The notes below the pieces were generated by a model. The model was not told the origin of the DNA. It saw only the letters and a program-made list of their open reading frames with translations, and did no database searches. A stretch of DNA of 64,000 bases from Massospora cicadina (taxonomy: Eukaryota > Entomophthoromycota > Entomophthoromycetes > Entomophthorales > Entomophthoraceae): NCBI GenBank assembly GCA_022478985.1, contig JAKSZP010006602.1, forward strand, positions 233,080 through 297,079, given 5' to 3'. Made by a program: the position numbers and the translations under genes. Of the stretch, positions 1-10,619 are shown one piece after another (the stretch's first letter is position 1; each line of letters opens with the position of its first letter).

Positions 1-31
1 AGGCATTTAGAACCCTTCTGCTAAAGAGACC

Positions 32-150
32 TTGCCTTGTCCTGGGGTATTGTATTATGCATATTCTGGAGCGTTACCCATTTTATTAACAAGCCTTACC
101 AATGATCTGAAAATGGTAGATCAAAAAAAATTTAATCGCCTATGTTTATT
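32..150 (+). pseudogene. dUTPase-like domain remnant of element G (motif 3 region)
   Basis: The reading frame contains PGVLYYAYSGALPILLT, which fits dUTPase motif 3 (G-V-I-D-x-x-Y-x-G followed by alternating hydrophobics and L-x-N). Here the catalytic Asp position is Tyr while the substrate-stacking Tyr is kept. It sits immediately upstream of RT, as in D, E, F and H. The preceding part of the domain is outside the window. The dUTPase assignment is inference from motif spacing. Confidence 0.45.
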
Positions 151-294
151 ATTACCCATATCTCGAATTTATGACGTTAAATATTTTGGGAGCTTGCAAG
201 ACTTTGGGTTGGAAACCAGTCAGAAGATTCTTACTGTGGGACCTGAAATAGGGAAGCATCTTACTAAAGAAAAGGAGAATAAGTACTACAATTT

Positions 295-1640
295 TTGGAA
301 GAATACTCTGACATATTTGCCAAGTATACTTACGATTTTGGTAAAATAAAAGGAGTAGTACATACCGTTGAAACTGGAGATCACCCTCCTATTCATGCCA
401 AACCCTATTGTAATTCAAAAGTGGAGGAAGCCAAGGTCACCAAAGAGTTACATCAACTATTGAAGGCTGTATTACTGAAACCCTCCAACAGCCCTTGATC
501 CTCCCCAAATTCTACTGGTTAAGAAAAAGGATGGCTCACATCAGGTGGTTATGGATTATCATAGGTTAAACGCCATTACTCATCTAGATATTTACCATTT
601 GCCAAGGATTGATGATTCCCTCCATTTGTTAGCTGGCTCAACCTATTTTTTGATTATGGACTTAGCCAGCGGATACTGGCAAATTGAATTAGCCCCCAGA
701 AGACCGAGCTAAATGTGCCCTAATATCTAGTGAGAGCTTATTTTAACCAACCCATATGCCACAAGGGTTGAGCAAAGCCCCTGCAACCCTTCAAAGGGCC
801 ATGGATAGTATGTTAAGGTATTCAAAGCTGACCTGTGTTTTGGTAAATCTGGATGATATTTCCGTGTTTTTTGAAAACATTTACTGAGCATTTTGATCAT
901 GTAAAAGAAGTTTTTATACAAATTCAGAAATCTTCACTAAAGCTCAAACCCTCCAAATGTTCCTTTTTTAGAATGAGATGGAGTTCTTAGGTCACCAGGT
1001 ATCAGCTAAGGTGTTCAACTACTTTCACATAAAATTAAAGCTATTTAACGAATAACACCTCCAACCTCCTTGTGGGACATACAATTCTTCGGTATGGTTG
1101 GGTATGATTGTCAATTTATACCCAAGTTTGCTGATGCTGCAGAACCTTTATTCCATTTATTACAAAAAGGTGTGTCATTTGAGCGGAGCTCAGCTCAGGA
1201 AGAGTCTTTTAATTCTCTCTGAACTGCCTTAACTAAGGCACCTCTTTTAATTCATCCTCAATTTGATAAGCCTTTTTTTCCTGCATACTGATGAAAGTAA
1301 TGTCGCTATTAGGGCTATTCTATCCCAGTGTGACGAGGAGCAGATCGATCATCCCGTTGCATTTACATCAAAACCTTATCCAAAGCTGAGCGTAATTACA
1401 GGGTAACTGAGCGGGAGTGTTTGGCTATAGTTTTAGCAATTAAGCACTTCTGTCCCTTTCTATATGGTAACCATTCTAACGTTATTACTGATTATTCTTC
1501 TTTAAGATGGTTACATGATATGAAGGATCCTGATGGGAGACTAGCCGTTGGGTCTTAAGACTGCAAAATTTATGATCTTTCAATTGTTCAACTTGGGTAC
1601 ACAACATCAAAATGCTTATGGCTTGTCCCAGTTGCCTATA
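295..1640 (+). pseudogene. Element G reverse transcriptase-RNase H, broken
   Basis: RT runs from the typical N-terminal block (EEYSDIFAKYTYDFGKIKG, about 295-350) through ILLVKKKDGS near 509, MDLASGYWQIEL near 655-690 and a catalytic box near 843 that reads NLDDI, so the usual Tyr is Asn but both Asp are present. A TAA at 744-746 and several frameshifts interrupt it. RNase H follows, with HTDESNVAIRAILSQ near 1285-1330, [12 protein letters not shown] near 1390-1425 and QNAYGLSQLP near 1610-1640. These enzymes would copy element RNA into cDNA. The copy cannot encode a continuous protein. Confidence 0.85.
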
Positions 1641-1849
1641 CTGACCTTGGATTTTGGAAAAGAGGAATGACTATATAGTCTCATTGTATGGCCTGAGTTG
1701 TGGGATCAAGAATCTGAAGATCAATCCTTCCTAAGAACTATTACTAAAAATACCATGATTTGGGAGGAACCTTTGTATAAGAAGGTCAATCCAAGTGGTT
1801 ACCATTTCTGCACCAAAATTCAAGGTACTATGCTATCATGGAAGGACAC

Positions 1850-2850
1850 AGGCAAGTAGGTCATAGTGGTTTAAAGAAAACCCAAGAGTTGTCTAAAACC
1901 CAATACTATTAGAATAATATGACTGAAACCATTCGAGAGACCCTTAACTCATGCCTCACCTGTAAAAGTCATGGCGCAACCAACCCCACTACTAGCATCA
2001 AGTAATTCCCCCGACTAAGGCGTTTGAAGTGGTAAGTATTGATGTTTTAAGACCTTTTACTCGGGGTTGGATGGACACCAATACATTATCATGGCTGTTG
2101 ACCATTTAACTAAATGGGTTGAGGCAATATTCATTGTCACCCCCTCTGCTAAGACAACTGCATTCTTCCTTTACTAGAAAATCATCACTCAGCATGGGTG
2201 TCCCAAGGTCCTTATGTTGGACAATGGGATTAATTTTACCTTTCAACTCCTACAGAAACTAAGTAATTATTCAATAATGCCCAACGGTTTGTCATTCCTT
2301 ACAATCCATCAACGAACGGGGCCATTGAACGAGTCAATGGAGCTTTAGTCTCTTTTTTGAGAAAGATGGTCTTAATGGAACATCTCAATGGAACTTCTAT
2401 TTACCTAGTGCTTTGTTTGCATATCAAATAATTTATCATCAAACTATCAAGATGTCGCCCTTCAAATCTATTTTTGGGCGAGATCCCTCAATTCCTTCAA
2501 TTGTCCAGGCAATACTTTTAAGAAGGTATACTATAAAACTCTGATTTAATTATAAGAAATCTGGCCGATGAGACTATTTGCCTTCTGGCTCAAGCCACGA
2601 AATCTATTAAAGTAACCATTAAAAAGGAGACACAAAGAAGTTCCAACATAGATCTGCCTTATCTGAATGTCAAATTGGAGATTATGTTATGTATTATTAC
2701 TCGCAACCTTGTGAGTGAATTAGGAAATTAGGATCTAACTGGTCTGGTCCTTATTGAGTTACATTTAAATTAGGGAATAGAATATTTAATTGTCCATGTT
2801 GATACGAGTATAGTTGTAAACCGTATCTACCCTAGATTTTTGAGAATTAA
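1850..2850 (+). pseudogene. Element G integrase, broken
   Basis: An H2C2 zinc-binding region is visible near 1850-1975 (H-G/S-GLKKT ... SCLTCKSHG). The conserved Trp of the YYW motif is a TAG at 1910-1912. The core follows: SIDVLRPF (first Asp) near 2035-2065, VDHLTKWVEA near 2095-2130, LDNG (second Asp) near 2215-2230 and GAIERVNG (Glu) near 2320-2345. The C-terminal tail has QIGDYVMYYYSQP and SNWSGPY near 2660-2760, closely resembling the tail of element D at 46526-46750. Multiple frameshifts are present. Confidence 0.85.
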
Positions 2851-2869
2851 CCCTCCTCCGTGATTGAAT

Positions 2870-3224
2870 CTTGAGGGGGAAGTTTCAGGATTTACGTCAA
2901 ACTTTAACATTCTTGAAACTTTTACCCCAAATATTCCCCCAGTAATATCAGAAGGGGAACTCAATATATCTAATTGTATCGAGGTAAAATAAGAATTATC
3001 AGGCTTGTCCTGATCAGAGGATAGAAGATTTAATTTCTCAGTCATTGAAAAGGTCACATAAACCCCAAAATACTCAAAACCTATAAATACCTAATACTTT
3101 CATTAATAAAGGTTAGATCGATTTTCAACCTTATTTTTACTATTACTCATAACTTTTGGAGAATCTACTTAAGTAACTTAGAGAGAATACCTACCATTTT
3201 TTTAGTATAGTTCAAAACTTCAAA
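2870..3224 (+). repeat. Putative 3' LTR of element G (partial)
   Basis: Non-coding sequence starting after the purine-rich tract that ends element G. It has a promoter/terminator-like layout: TATAAATA at 3082-3089, then AATAAA at 3105-3110. Part of it resembles 10620-11230, which has the same TATAAATA...AATAAA spacing. It stops where element F begins, so the LTR is probably truncated. No second copy in the window confirms it. Confidence 0.4.
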
Positions 3225-4130
3225 ATGGGGTTTAGACGCTTCCCCATTTTGGAGCAGCAGGCGGTAGGGCTGAGGACATTGGGGCGTTGTTGTGTGTCAG
3301 TTTTTTGGAGCTGTTTATTTCTGCTGTAATTTTTAAAATTTGCACAAATGGGATATTGAGCGGAATGAAAGAAAGTGATTAACGACTCAGCTAGGTTAGT
3401 CAAGTAAAGTTGTAGATCCATTCTGTTGATATCTTCTTGCAGGCATAGAGAAGTTCTAGAAGAGCAAAGTGTCATCCATATAGTAATTGAAAGGACTCTT
3501 TCCCATGGCGGAATGATAGCTAATGTTATAAGTGAAAATGGCGATGGATAGGAGGGAACTCCAATCAGAGGGTCTATCCATTACCAGCTTCCATAATATG
3601 TTCACCAGTGTCACATTGACACGTTTGACCATCCCGTTGGACTTGGGGTAGTATGGGGTCACCAGAACCCCATGGATGCCCATTAGCTAGTCCAACTTTG
3701 GAAGGATGTGTGAGGTGAATCTGGTTTTATTATTGTAATAATGAACTTAGGGCAGCCATGTCGCTGGATAATACATTCCATTATGAACTTGGCTACTGTG
3801 ACTGCCCTCAAATCCCATATCTCCCATGCTTCAACCCACCTAGTCAAGTGGTCAGTTGCCACCTGAATGTACTTTGATCAGCTAGCTCCCATTGGCAGAG
3901 GGCCAATGACATCAAGGGAAACCGTATTCCAGGAAAAATGTGGTTTCATAGCCATTATTAAGTCTTTTGGTGGAGCGACTTTCTACTTGGCACTGGTGGC
4001 AAAAGGAAATTCTTTCAAGCATGTCAAGGTTCATGTTTTCACAGTAATACTGAGGGCGCAACGGTTCCAATGTAATGCTAACATCCCCATATCCAACTGC
4101 CCTATGTGCACTCATGATAATGCTAGGCCG
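3225..4130 (-). pseudogene. Element F integrase, truncated
   Basis: In minus orientation the H2C2 domain (YYCENMNLDMLERISFCHQC, about 3990-4050) precedes the core: SLDVIGPLPMG (first Asp, about 3885-3920), ATDHLTRWVEAW (about 3830-3870), then PYYPKSNGMVKRVN near 3615-3660. The second catalytic Asp region is degraded; FIITIIKPDS replaces the usual x-x-DNG. At the Glu position the read-through gives K in GMVKRVN. The C-terminal part continues in another frame (3212-3475) and ends at the junction with G. An inactive integrase. Confidence 0.8.
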
Positions 4131-5600
4131 TGCTGAGTGTCATGGGAAGTTCACTGTAGAATATCCAATCCGCTTTTACAACTCCCCATTCTGTTGAAGG
4201 TGTTTGCTCGCATCTCATAATGCTTTTATAACTTTGGCAGTTAATCATCATATTTCTCACTAACATCTTATTGTACATTACATCTCTGAGATCCACCGTA
4301 ACAGCAAAGGTTGGCAATCTAGATAGTCGTTCAGCTTTCTGGTGTTTTGCTCCCAATCAGTGAAGGATTTCAAATTCATACACCTACAGTTTGAGGGCCC
4401 ATTGTGCTATATGCCCTTCAGTCTCTTTGAAGTTCTTCAACCATTGTAAAGACGCGTGATCTATTATGACTTTGGACTTTACCACATGCAAGTATAGCCA
4501 AAATTGCTTATATCATATATCCCTGCTAAGAACTCCCACTCAGTCATGGTATAATTGCGTTCTTGGCAATTCAGGATTTGACTGCAGTATGCCACTGGGT
4601 GCTCCTCCCCTTCATTGTCTTTTTGGGATAGAACCGCCCCTATAGCGGAAAAAGCATATCTGTCTGGATAATGAACTCTTTATCAAAGTTCAGATAGCAT
4701 AGCACCTTTGCACTGATAAGTACCATCCGTAGTGTGTCAAAGGAGAATTGATGGCGTTTCATCCATTTGAACATAAGATCCTTTTTAACAACTCAAATAG
4801 CGACCCTCAATACAGCTGAAGTATAAGATGAAGCGCTGGTAGTAGCTGACCATTCCCAAAAATACCTGTATGTCGCACTTACTGTTTATGTAGTCATTTT
4901 TGGATGGCCTCCTATTTTCTGTCTGTGGTTTCAACCCTTTAGAGTCTACCATAAACCACAGGTATTCCAGCTGTACTTTAAAGAAATCACATTTATAAGG
5001 CTTAATCTTGATGTTTGCCTCAGTGAGCTGGCGGAATACCTCTTTTAGATGATTAAGGTGTTCAAAAAAGGTTTGGGAGAAATCATTGATGTCATCGAGG
5101 TACACAAGGATGCACAACAGCTTCAGATCACCAAGGATAGAGTCCATGGATTTTTGGAATATAGCCAGGGCTTTACATAGCCCTTGATGTTATAAGTCGG
5201 CTGGAAAAGCCCCTTAGATGTGATTACAGCGCATATCTCCTGTTCCACTGCAGCAACTCAATTTTCCAGTCACCCAATATCAGATCCATCACTGAGAAGT
5301 AGCAAGCAACTCCTAACTTATCCAACGCATTGTAAATCTTAGGCAAGAAATACAATTCCTTCTTAATAATACTGTTAAGCTTCCAGTAGGCTATCACCAC
5401 CCAGTTGGTACCATCCTTCTTTTTTTGCATTCATATTGGGCGAAGCCCACAGACTCTTGGACAGTTTGAGAATCCCTTGCTCCAGCAACTTATCAATTTC
5501 CTTGGTGACAACTTATTCAGCTGCCCTAGATTTGCAGATTGGCCAAGCCCTGATAGGAAGATGATCAACAGTGTCCAATTGATGGACCATCCCCCATGTG
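4131..5600 (-). pseudogene. Element F reverse transcriptase-RNase H, broken
   Basis: RT is split in two open segments. The N-terminal half (5224-5430) has KKKDGTNWVV and FSVMDLILGDWKI. The C-terminal half (4785-5147) has the intact catalytic box VYLDDINDF, then KCDFFKVQLEYLWFMVDSKG and VFLGMVSYYQRFI. RNase H follows at about 4440-4780 with GAVLSQKDNEGEEHPVAY and ERNYTMTE, and the connector KHQKAERLSRLP lies at 4310-4350. Frameshifts separate the pieces. Catalytic Asp pairs survive in RT, but the polyprotein is broken. Confidence 0.85.
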
Positions 5601-5701
5601 CACCTTAAATTGTAGTCATTGACAGCGAAAAGCTCCTTATACTTCTGAAATAAAGCTATTGCTTGGTCTTTTTGTTCTACCAATAACACTATTAAATTCT
5701 C

Positions 5702-6069
5702 CTAGGGTACCACTGTCATTACGCTGGGCTGTGGCTTAACAGTTAGACTAAATTTATCCAGAAAACCAAACTTGTGAACTTGAAGGGCCTGCTCAACTGA
5801 GGTCAAGTTTATATACGCTACTATTTGGTGCCAGCAGATTTGCATTGATTTGTTCTGGAGATTCGCTAACAAGACCTTGATCTCCCCATGTCCCCGGGAT
5901 ATAATGCCTGGACCCACATGAGGATAAGCTGCGTTTGTTGATAAGGCCCAATGACCTCCCCATAGAGCCCAGCTGGCACTTCCATCTCTAACTCATTGTT
6001 CACTATGACTTGGTGTCCGGAAGGAATAAATATAGGTCCAGCAGCTCTGGCGCAGCCCTTGATATTCAT
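5702..6069 (-). pseudogene. dUTPase-like domain of element F, between protease and RT
   Basis: Two overlapping minus-strand frames together give a domain of about 115-125 residues. The first (5866-6069) has AAGPIFIPSGHQVIV and then EMEVPAGLYGEVIGP (about 5944-5985), which fits dUTPase motif 1 and the strand leading to motif 2. The second (5702-5917) has PGIISRGHGEIKVLLANL, which fits motif 3 (GVID-x-x-Y-x-GE-x-x-V-x-L-x-N). The motif 3 catalytic Asp is Ser and the stacking Tyr is His; the Arg-Ser-Ser of motif 2 reads YQQ. No glycine-rich motif 5 was found. dUTPases keep dUTP out of nascent cDNA in some retroviruses. This one looks structurally related but non-catalytic. Confidence 0.55.
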
Positions 6070-6126
6070 ATATTTTCTGGGGAAGGGCCTGGGTTTTGTT
6101 CTTTAGTAGATGGTAGCAAACCAGAA

Positions 6127-6809
6127 TCATCCCATCACAATATGCAAGATTAATATGCCCCAAGTGCACCTGATCCTTAGGCATTCCACTAAAGGTAAAT
6201 TAGATTGGGATCCACTGCCCCAGAATTTCAAGGTCTCTGCTGTCACATCAATAAAAGCTCCAAAGTGTCGCATGAAAGCAGTTTCAATTAGCAGGTCATA
6301 ATTAATGTTCAGTAGCACTATCACTGGGGCTACCATGACAATTGACACAAACCGCAAAGTTAGTGCTCTGTATGCTCCCTCTGAGACCGTGCTTTCTGCT
6401 CCTGTGGTCCCATACACCATTCGATGTTTCACATCAGGTTTAACGTCAACTTCGCCACCAACTTTGTGAAATCTATGTTGACTGGGGTGCCCATATCTAT
6501 TATAACGAGAACTCAATTTTTTGTTACAAAAATGTCACAATATGTACACTTTGAATAAAAAGAATATTGACTGTTTAATACGTGGACATTTAAAGGATCT
6601 CTCTTCCCAAGGAAACTCATAAATCCCTCGCCAACTTTGGGGTATTCTTTAACAATCGCGTCTATCAGAAGGGTGACGTTTACACCTTTCAGGGAAGGTG
6701 CATCTGCGACTGTATCCAGCTTGACTGAAAAAGCTTGGTCAAGCATTTGACAGACATATAGCTTTGGTTGCTCCTGAGGTCCTTCATCTGCCGCGGCTTT
6801 GGCTTGCAC
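6127..6809 (-). pseudogene. Element F aspartic protease, frameshifted
   Basis: The active-site loop LVIIDMGTPVNIDFTKLV lies at about 6445-6510 in one minus frame. The C-terminal flap-side motif YDLLIETAFMRHFGAFID lies at about 6205-6260 in another, so a frameshift separates them. The catalytic Asp is present, but the usual D-T/S-G triplet reads D-M-G. The upstream open frame (6513-6809, 98 codons) leads into the protease from the gag side. The retroviral-type protease would process the Gag-Pol polyprotein as a dimer. Confidence 0.8.
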
Positions 6810-6979
6810 CTATGTCAGTACGTTCACTCCTCCAACCTGTTGTTGGCTAAAAACCCTTCAATGTATTGAGGGACTTCCGCTGGATATACTACAATAGGTT
6901 CAAGTGTGACGTTTGTGGTTGAGATAGCGGAGGTATAGAGCTCCATCTCTACTCTGCTCCATCTTTTCCCTGGTAGTAT

Positions 6980-7110
6980 TAATCCTGATTCACGTAGTGA
7001 ACTTGACGGTTAGGACAACTCTGTTCAAGGTGGTCAGGGTAACTGAATTCAAAGCAATTAACCCCGTACAGACCACATTCTTGATTTTTATAAGAGGGGC
7101 TGGGCCAATA
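6980..7110 (-). pseudogene. Element F zinc knuckle, one Cys lost
   Basis: In the minus frame I read CFEFSYPDHLEQSC at about 7010-7055. It has the spacing of a retroviral CCHC knuckle (C-x2-C-x4-H-x4-C), with the second Cys replaced by Phe. It lies between gag and protease, where nucleocapsid knuckles bind element RNA. The flanking gag reading frame is degraded. Confidence 0.6.
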
Positions 7111-7404
7111 GTTTGATTGTTAATTATTGGCGTAATAAGGGCTAAATTAATAAAATGATTGCTGATTATTGGCATAATTAGGTCCAGGTCAGTAGTTAAA
7201 CGCTGATGATTTTCATAAGCAGGGGCAGAGTGGAAGTCAGACTTCTGGGGGTAACTCATTTGAGGGCGAGGCGTGTGATTATAATAAGGCCAGGGGTTAC
7301 TAGTTGGAATCTGGGTAGGATGGGAGAATATTCCCCAAATAAGAAGGTCCAGCGATGGAGGCGGTATTTTTCTGCACTGTATTAGGCGGAGGAAAGGTAG
7401 CAGA

Positions 7405-8037
7405 TTAACGGCGCAAAAACTGAAAAATTTTGATCAGGTGGATGTCATCATCAAAAAATTGGGTCAAGACATTGCAAAGCTTACGGTATGACTTCACTGC
7501 AGAGGTCATTGCGATGAATACATTGGATTCAGATAAAGTCCCTGAATCAATTAGCACATGGGCTTTCAACGTAAAATGGTCAGCAAATGCAGTGAGGCTC
7601 TTTATGTTGGAACCCAAAAACAAGAATTCAGCCTTTTGTTGCAACATTTTTATGGTACCCTCAAACAGCCGCAGCACAGTATCCTTCATTTCTTGGTATG
7701 TAAAGGAGCTGCTTGGAAGATAGCAGGTGACTTGATTGTCACTCCCAACATCCAAGGCGGATATTAGAAGTTTAGCTTTATGCTGTTTCGATTTGCCTTC
7801 TGCTGCAAACTCAAAACGTTTAAAGAAGCCGTGGATATTCCCATTGCAATCAAACAGAGGCAGCTTATCAATACAGAACTCCTCCTCTTGCTCATAACCG
7901 CGACCTTTTGAGGCATACTGAGGGATGAGTTGAGATCCATAATTGATCTCTTGATGAGGAGCTGGTCCATCAGAGGTTGGTTTGTCTGCTGATTTGGAGG
8001 TAGTGTGGGAATCTTTGGTGGCCAGTACTGCTATCAC
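7405..8037 (-). CDS. Element F Gag capsid region (210 codons open)
   Basis: Longest intact gypsy reading frame in the left half of the window. It sits directly inside the 5' LTR and primer site and upstream of the knuckle, which is the Gag position. The central part (residues about 57-130) has the retrotransposon-gag look: acidic-hydrophobic FCIDKLPLFD, GFFKRFEFAAEGKSKQHKA, then an amphipathic stretch and TYQEMKDTVLRLFEG. The N-terminal 50 residues are low-complexity and polar. The true start is uncertain because the ATG used here is simply the first in the open frame. Gag would form the particle that packages element RNA. Confidence 0.65.
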   Translation of the reverse strand: MIAVLATKDSHTTSKSADKPTSDGPAPHQEINYGSQLIPQYASKGRGYEQEEEFCIDKLPLFDCNGNIHGFFKRFEFAAEGKSKQHKAKLLISALDVGSDNQVTCYLPSSSFTYQEMKDTVLRLFEGTIKMLQQKAEFLFLGSNIKSLTAFADHFTLKAHVLIDSGTLSESNVFIAMTSAVKSYRKLCNVLTQFFDDDIHLIKIFQFLRR

Positions 8038-8486
8038 CTGGGAAATTGGCTATCTGATTCATAACCATATCCATAGCTGCCCTTCTGGGTGTATTAGCTC
8101 ATGCCAGTGTCATATTCTCCATCATACAATTCTCCTCAGGCAGCCCCTTGTCACTCATCTCCTTCCTAATGAGGGGACTTGGTGGTACTATCCATTATTT
8201 ACTCTACGCAATGCAGTTGTTCAGTAGTGTTGTCCAAGTGATTAGCAAGTTGCTTATTTTGTTGTCCAAGGATTCACATTTGACTAGACGTGCTGTCAAG
8301 ATGGTTCATTACGTCATTCCGCTCCTGAAGAAGCTCATCCTGTTTTTTAAGCATTATCACTAAAGTAAGTTTGAGTTCTACATATACAGCTGGTGCAGTG
8401 TGTCCTAAAGATTCCCTGTCAAAGCATGCCTGATGTGACATGGCCAGCTACTAGAGATTTTTAATTTTTAGTGGTTGATAAATGGG

Positions 8487-8505
8487 CCCCCTGTATTGAG
8501 CACCA
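8487..8505 (-). promoter_or_regulatory. Primer-binding-like site of element F
   Basis: Minus-strand TGGTGCTCAATACAGGGGG, starting with the TGG expected to pair with the CCA end of a tRNA primer. Nearly the same 19-mer occurs in E (32249-32267) and H (62108-62126). It lies about 21 nt inside the proposed LTR end, further than usual. Confidence 0.55.
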
Positions 8506-8526
8506 CTATTATAATTTTGGCAATAT

Positions 8527-9400
8527 TGTTGGGATACACCATAAGGGTCACAAAGGTCAAACCCGCTGAACAATGGACGGATGATGTGAGGATCATCAGT
8601 CCTTAAAACAAATTAAAGATATAATAAAGGTATGAAGCAATTAGCTCTGACCACAATAATTTTATTAATATAAGCAATTTCCTTCTGCTTTGCTCTAAAT
8701 CCTAATAACAATCATCCTCCTTCAATTGTCTCATCTCAATTATATATCTGCAACTTCATTCAATACCGCTCCTTTGGCTAAGACTATTCAGTTCTACTGT
8801 ACTCTCATTGGCTCTGGCAGGGTATGGTTGTTATGATTCTAAAATGAGTGGAAGATAAGCCCTATGTAGTTACGGCGGAATGTGTGAGATTGGCTGAACC
8901 GTTTAATACAAATATTGATGAGATTGCCTTGACATAAGGCGATAGGGTGATACCAAGTTTTAGACAAATATTTAGTGGATTGCCTCCAAATCAGGCAATT
9001 ATGCAATGTTAATATACAATGAATAATTTGTAGATCGCCTTAGATTAGAAATCGTGAATTTAATGAATAGTAGACTCTGCTGGAATCAATGAGAATATGG
9101 CAGAAATTAATAGTCTATGCAAAAGGTTTGGTATTGACCAAAGTCACTAAAATTTAAGTGAGATGAGAAGATTGAAGCGGTGAGGATTGTTAGTAAGAAA
9201 GAGATAGCGAAGAAGCAAGCATCCTCTAGAAACTTTAAGTTTAAAATAAAGAAGTTTCATCAAGGCAATTGCTCCATAATTACTATAATTATTTATCAAA
9301 GTGATTTGAGGACCAGCGAATCCATATTGTCCATAATATTGCTCAGTGGGCTTGACCCTGTGCAAAAACCCATTTTACATCTCTCCAATATAACACTGAA
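8527..9400 (-). repeat. 5' LTR of element F (approximate)
   Basis: On the + strand it begins TGTTGGGA, the same terminal octamer as the LTR of element D. It shares short blocks with the LTR of H, for example TGTGAGGA followed by an A/T-rich stretch. The outer end is not fixed; it is estimated from the roughly 800-bp LTR of the related H element. No partner LTR exists because the 3' end of F is missing. Confidence 0.45.
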
Positions 9401-10619
9401 ACTATAATAAAGGTATTATTAAATTCTCACGCCTTATTTCAGGGTGATCTACTTAATATTTGTCAAATGTTGACATCGCCTTATAGCCTTATTTGGAGGT
9501 GATCCAATTATAACCCTTTCTGACCAAATATCACCTCATCCCAAGGCGCTCAAATAATCATACTATTAATCAAGGTTGGCATATTCTGGCCAATCTGCCG
9601 TAGCTATCCAGGGCTTTTTGTCCAGTCATATCAGAATCTTGACATTAACATTATAAGGGATAGTGATCACCATATTTCCCTCCCATTGCATCAATGGTCA
9701 TTAGCTCCTGTACAACCTTCTTCTGGACTTCATTCAACCACCGGAATCGCAATACAATCATTTGGCATGATTTTGGGATGTTGAAATTGGTGTTGTGGCA
9801 TCATATCTAATTTGCACATGTCAGTTTGCACTAAAGCTAAAGGTAATCTATATGAGGACAGAAACCTTAAAAAACATTTGGAAACCTTATTCACAAAAAA
9901 ATTTTACTTTAAGAAAATAACAAAGCATACCATAGTATCTAGTATTGATAGTGGCTTGAGTAGCTTGCGGTTTAGTAATTGTTGTCATAGGTAGGCTTTC
10001 TGGTACTACTATCAAAAATTAGATCCACTTCCATAATGACAATCCATTCATTATATGCTGAATAAAAACATCAAGGTTCACAATAATGCAAAAAATCTAA
10101 TTAAGCAGCACTTAAGGATTATACATATCTGCATTGTATTTATAAAGTTAGGGAGACAAATGCTTAAGACTCAGGGAATATACAACAGTTAGCACTCCAT
10201 CATATACCAACAATATAGGGACAATAGTCCAAGGATGATAAAACATTATTTAAGACCCATCCTTGGTTGGGGCTGAGGCTAGAAAGTAATATAAAAACAT
10301 GAATAAGCAATTTATTATGACCATGGCCGCTGAGGCGAGGTAAATCAATTTAATTTAGGGAGATGTGGTTTTGTGGCGGGGTGGTGAGTAATTAATCATA
10401 CCCTTTTGATAATGAGTATAATTAGTATAGCGACTGATAAACCTAAAGCAACATTTGCAGTGTTGATGCTACATGCCATAGTTAGTAAATGTTAGTATGA
10501 CAAGATTGATATTGGAGCAAAGGTAAGTTTGATCAAAGAATCAGTATAGCTATCTGTTAGATAGTATATAGTGAATAGTTATTTTGTTCACATATTTAAT
10601 CAGAACAAATATGAACATT
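9401..10619. other. No recognisable gene
   Basis: AT-rich sequence without a supported reading frame. Short degenerate repeats around 9425-9560 share a CGCCTTAT...GGTGATC core and resemble 8935-8960, where GCCTTgacatAAGGC forms a small inverted repeat. I see no further structure. Confidence 0.4.

Larger units (their letters stand above)
1..2870 (+). mobile_element. Gypsy element G, 3' part (dUTPase-like, RT, RNase H, integrase)
   Basis: Ty3/gypsy LTR retrotransposon whose 5' side (gag, protease) lies outside the window. In order on the + strand I read the end of a dUTPase-like domain, reverse transcriptase, RNase H, the H2C2 zinc-binding domain, integrase core and the integrase C-terminal tail. 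Several frameshifts and stops break the polyprotein, so it is a dead copy. Its RT, RNase H and integrase tail resemble element D (45919-52973) more than E/F/H. The end near 2870 follows a purine-rich run (TTGAGGGGGAAG at about 2869-2880) that is a plausible polypurine tract. Confidence 0.85.
3225..9400 (-). mobile_element. Gypsy element F, 3'-truncated
   Basis: Minus-strand Ty3/gypsy element read right to left: 5' LTR, primer-binding-like site, gag, zinc knuckle, protease, dUTPase-like domain, RT, RNase H, integrase. The integrase ends abruptly near 3225 where element G sequence begins and no 3' LTR is found. It belongs to the same lineage as E and H: same protease-linker-RT layout, same primer-site sequence, and HGEI-x-VLLANL in the dUTPase-like domain. 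Several domains remain open for 60-210 codons, so it is less eroded than E. Confidence 0.85.
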
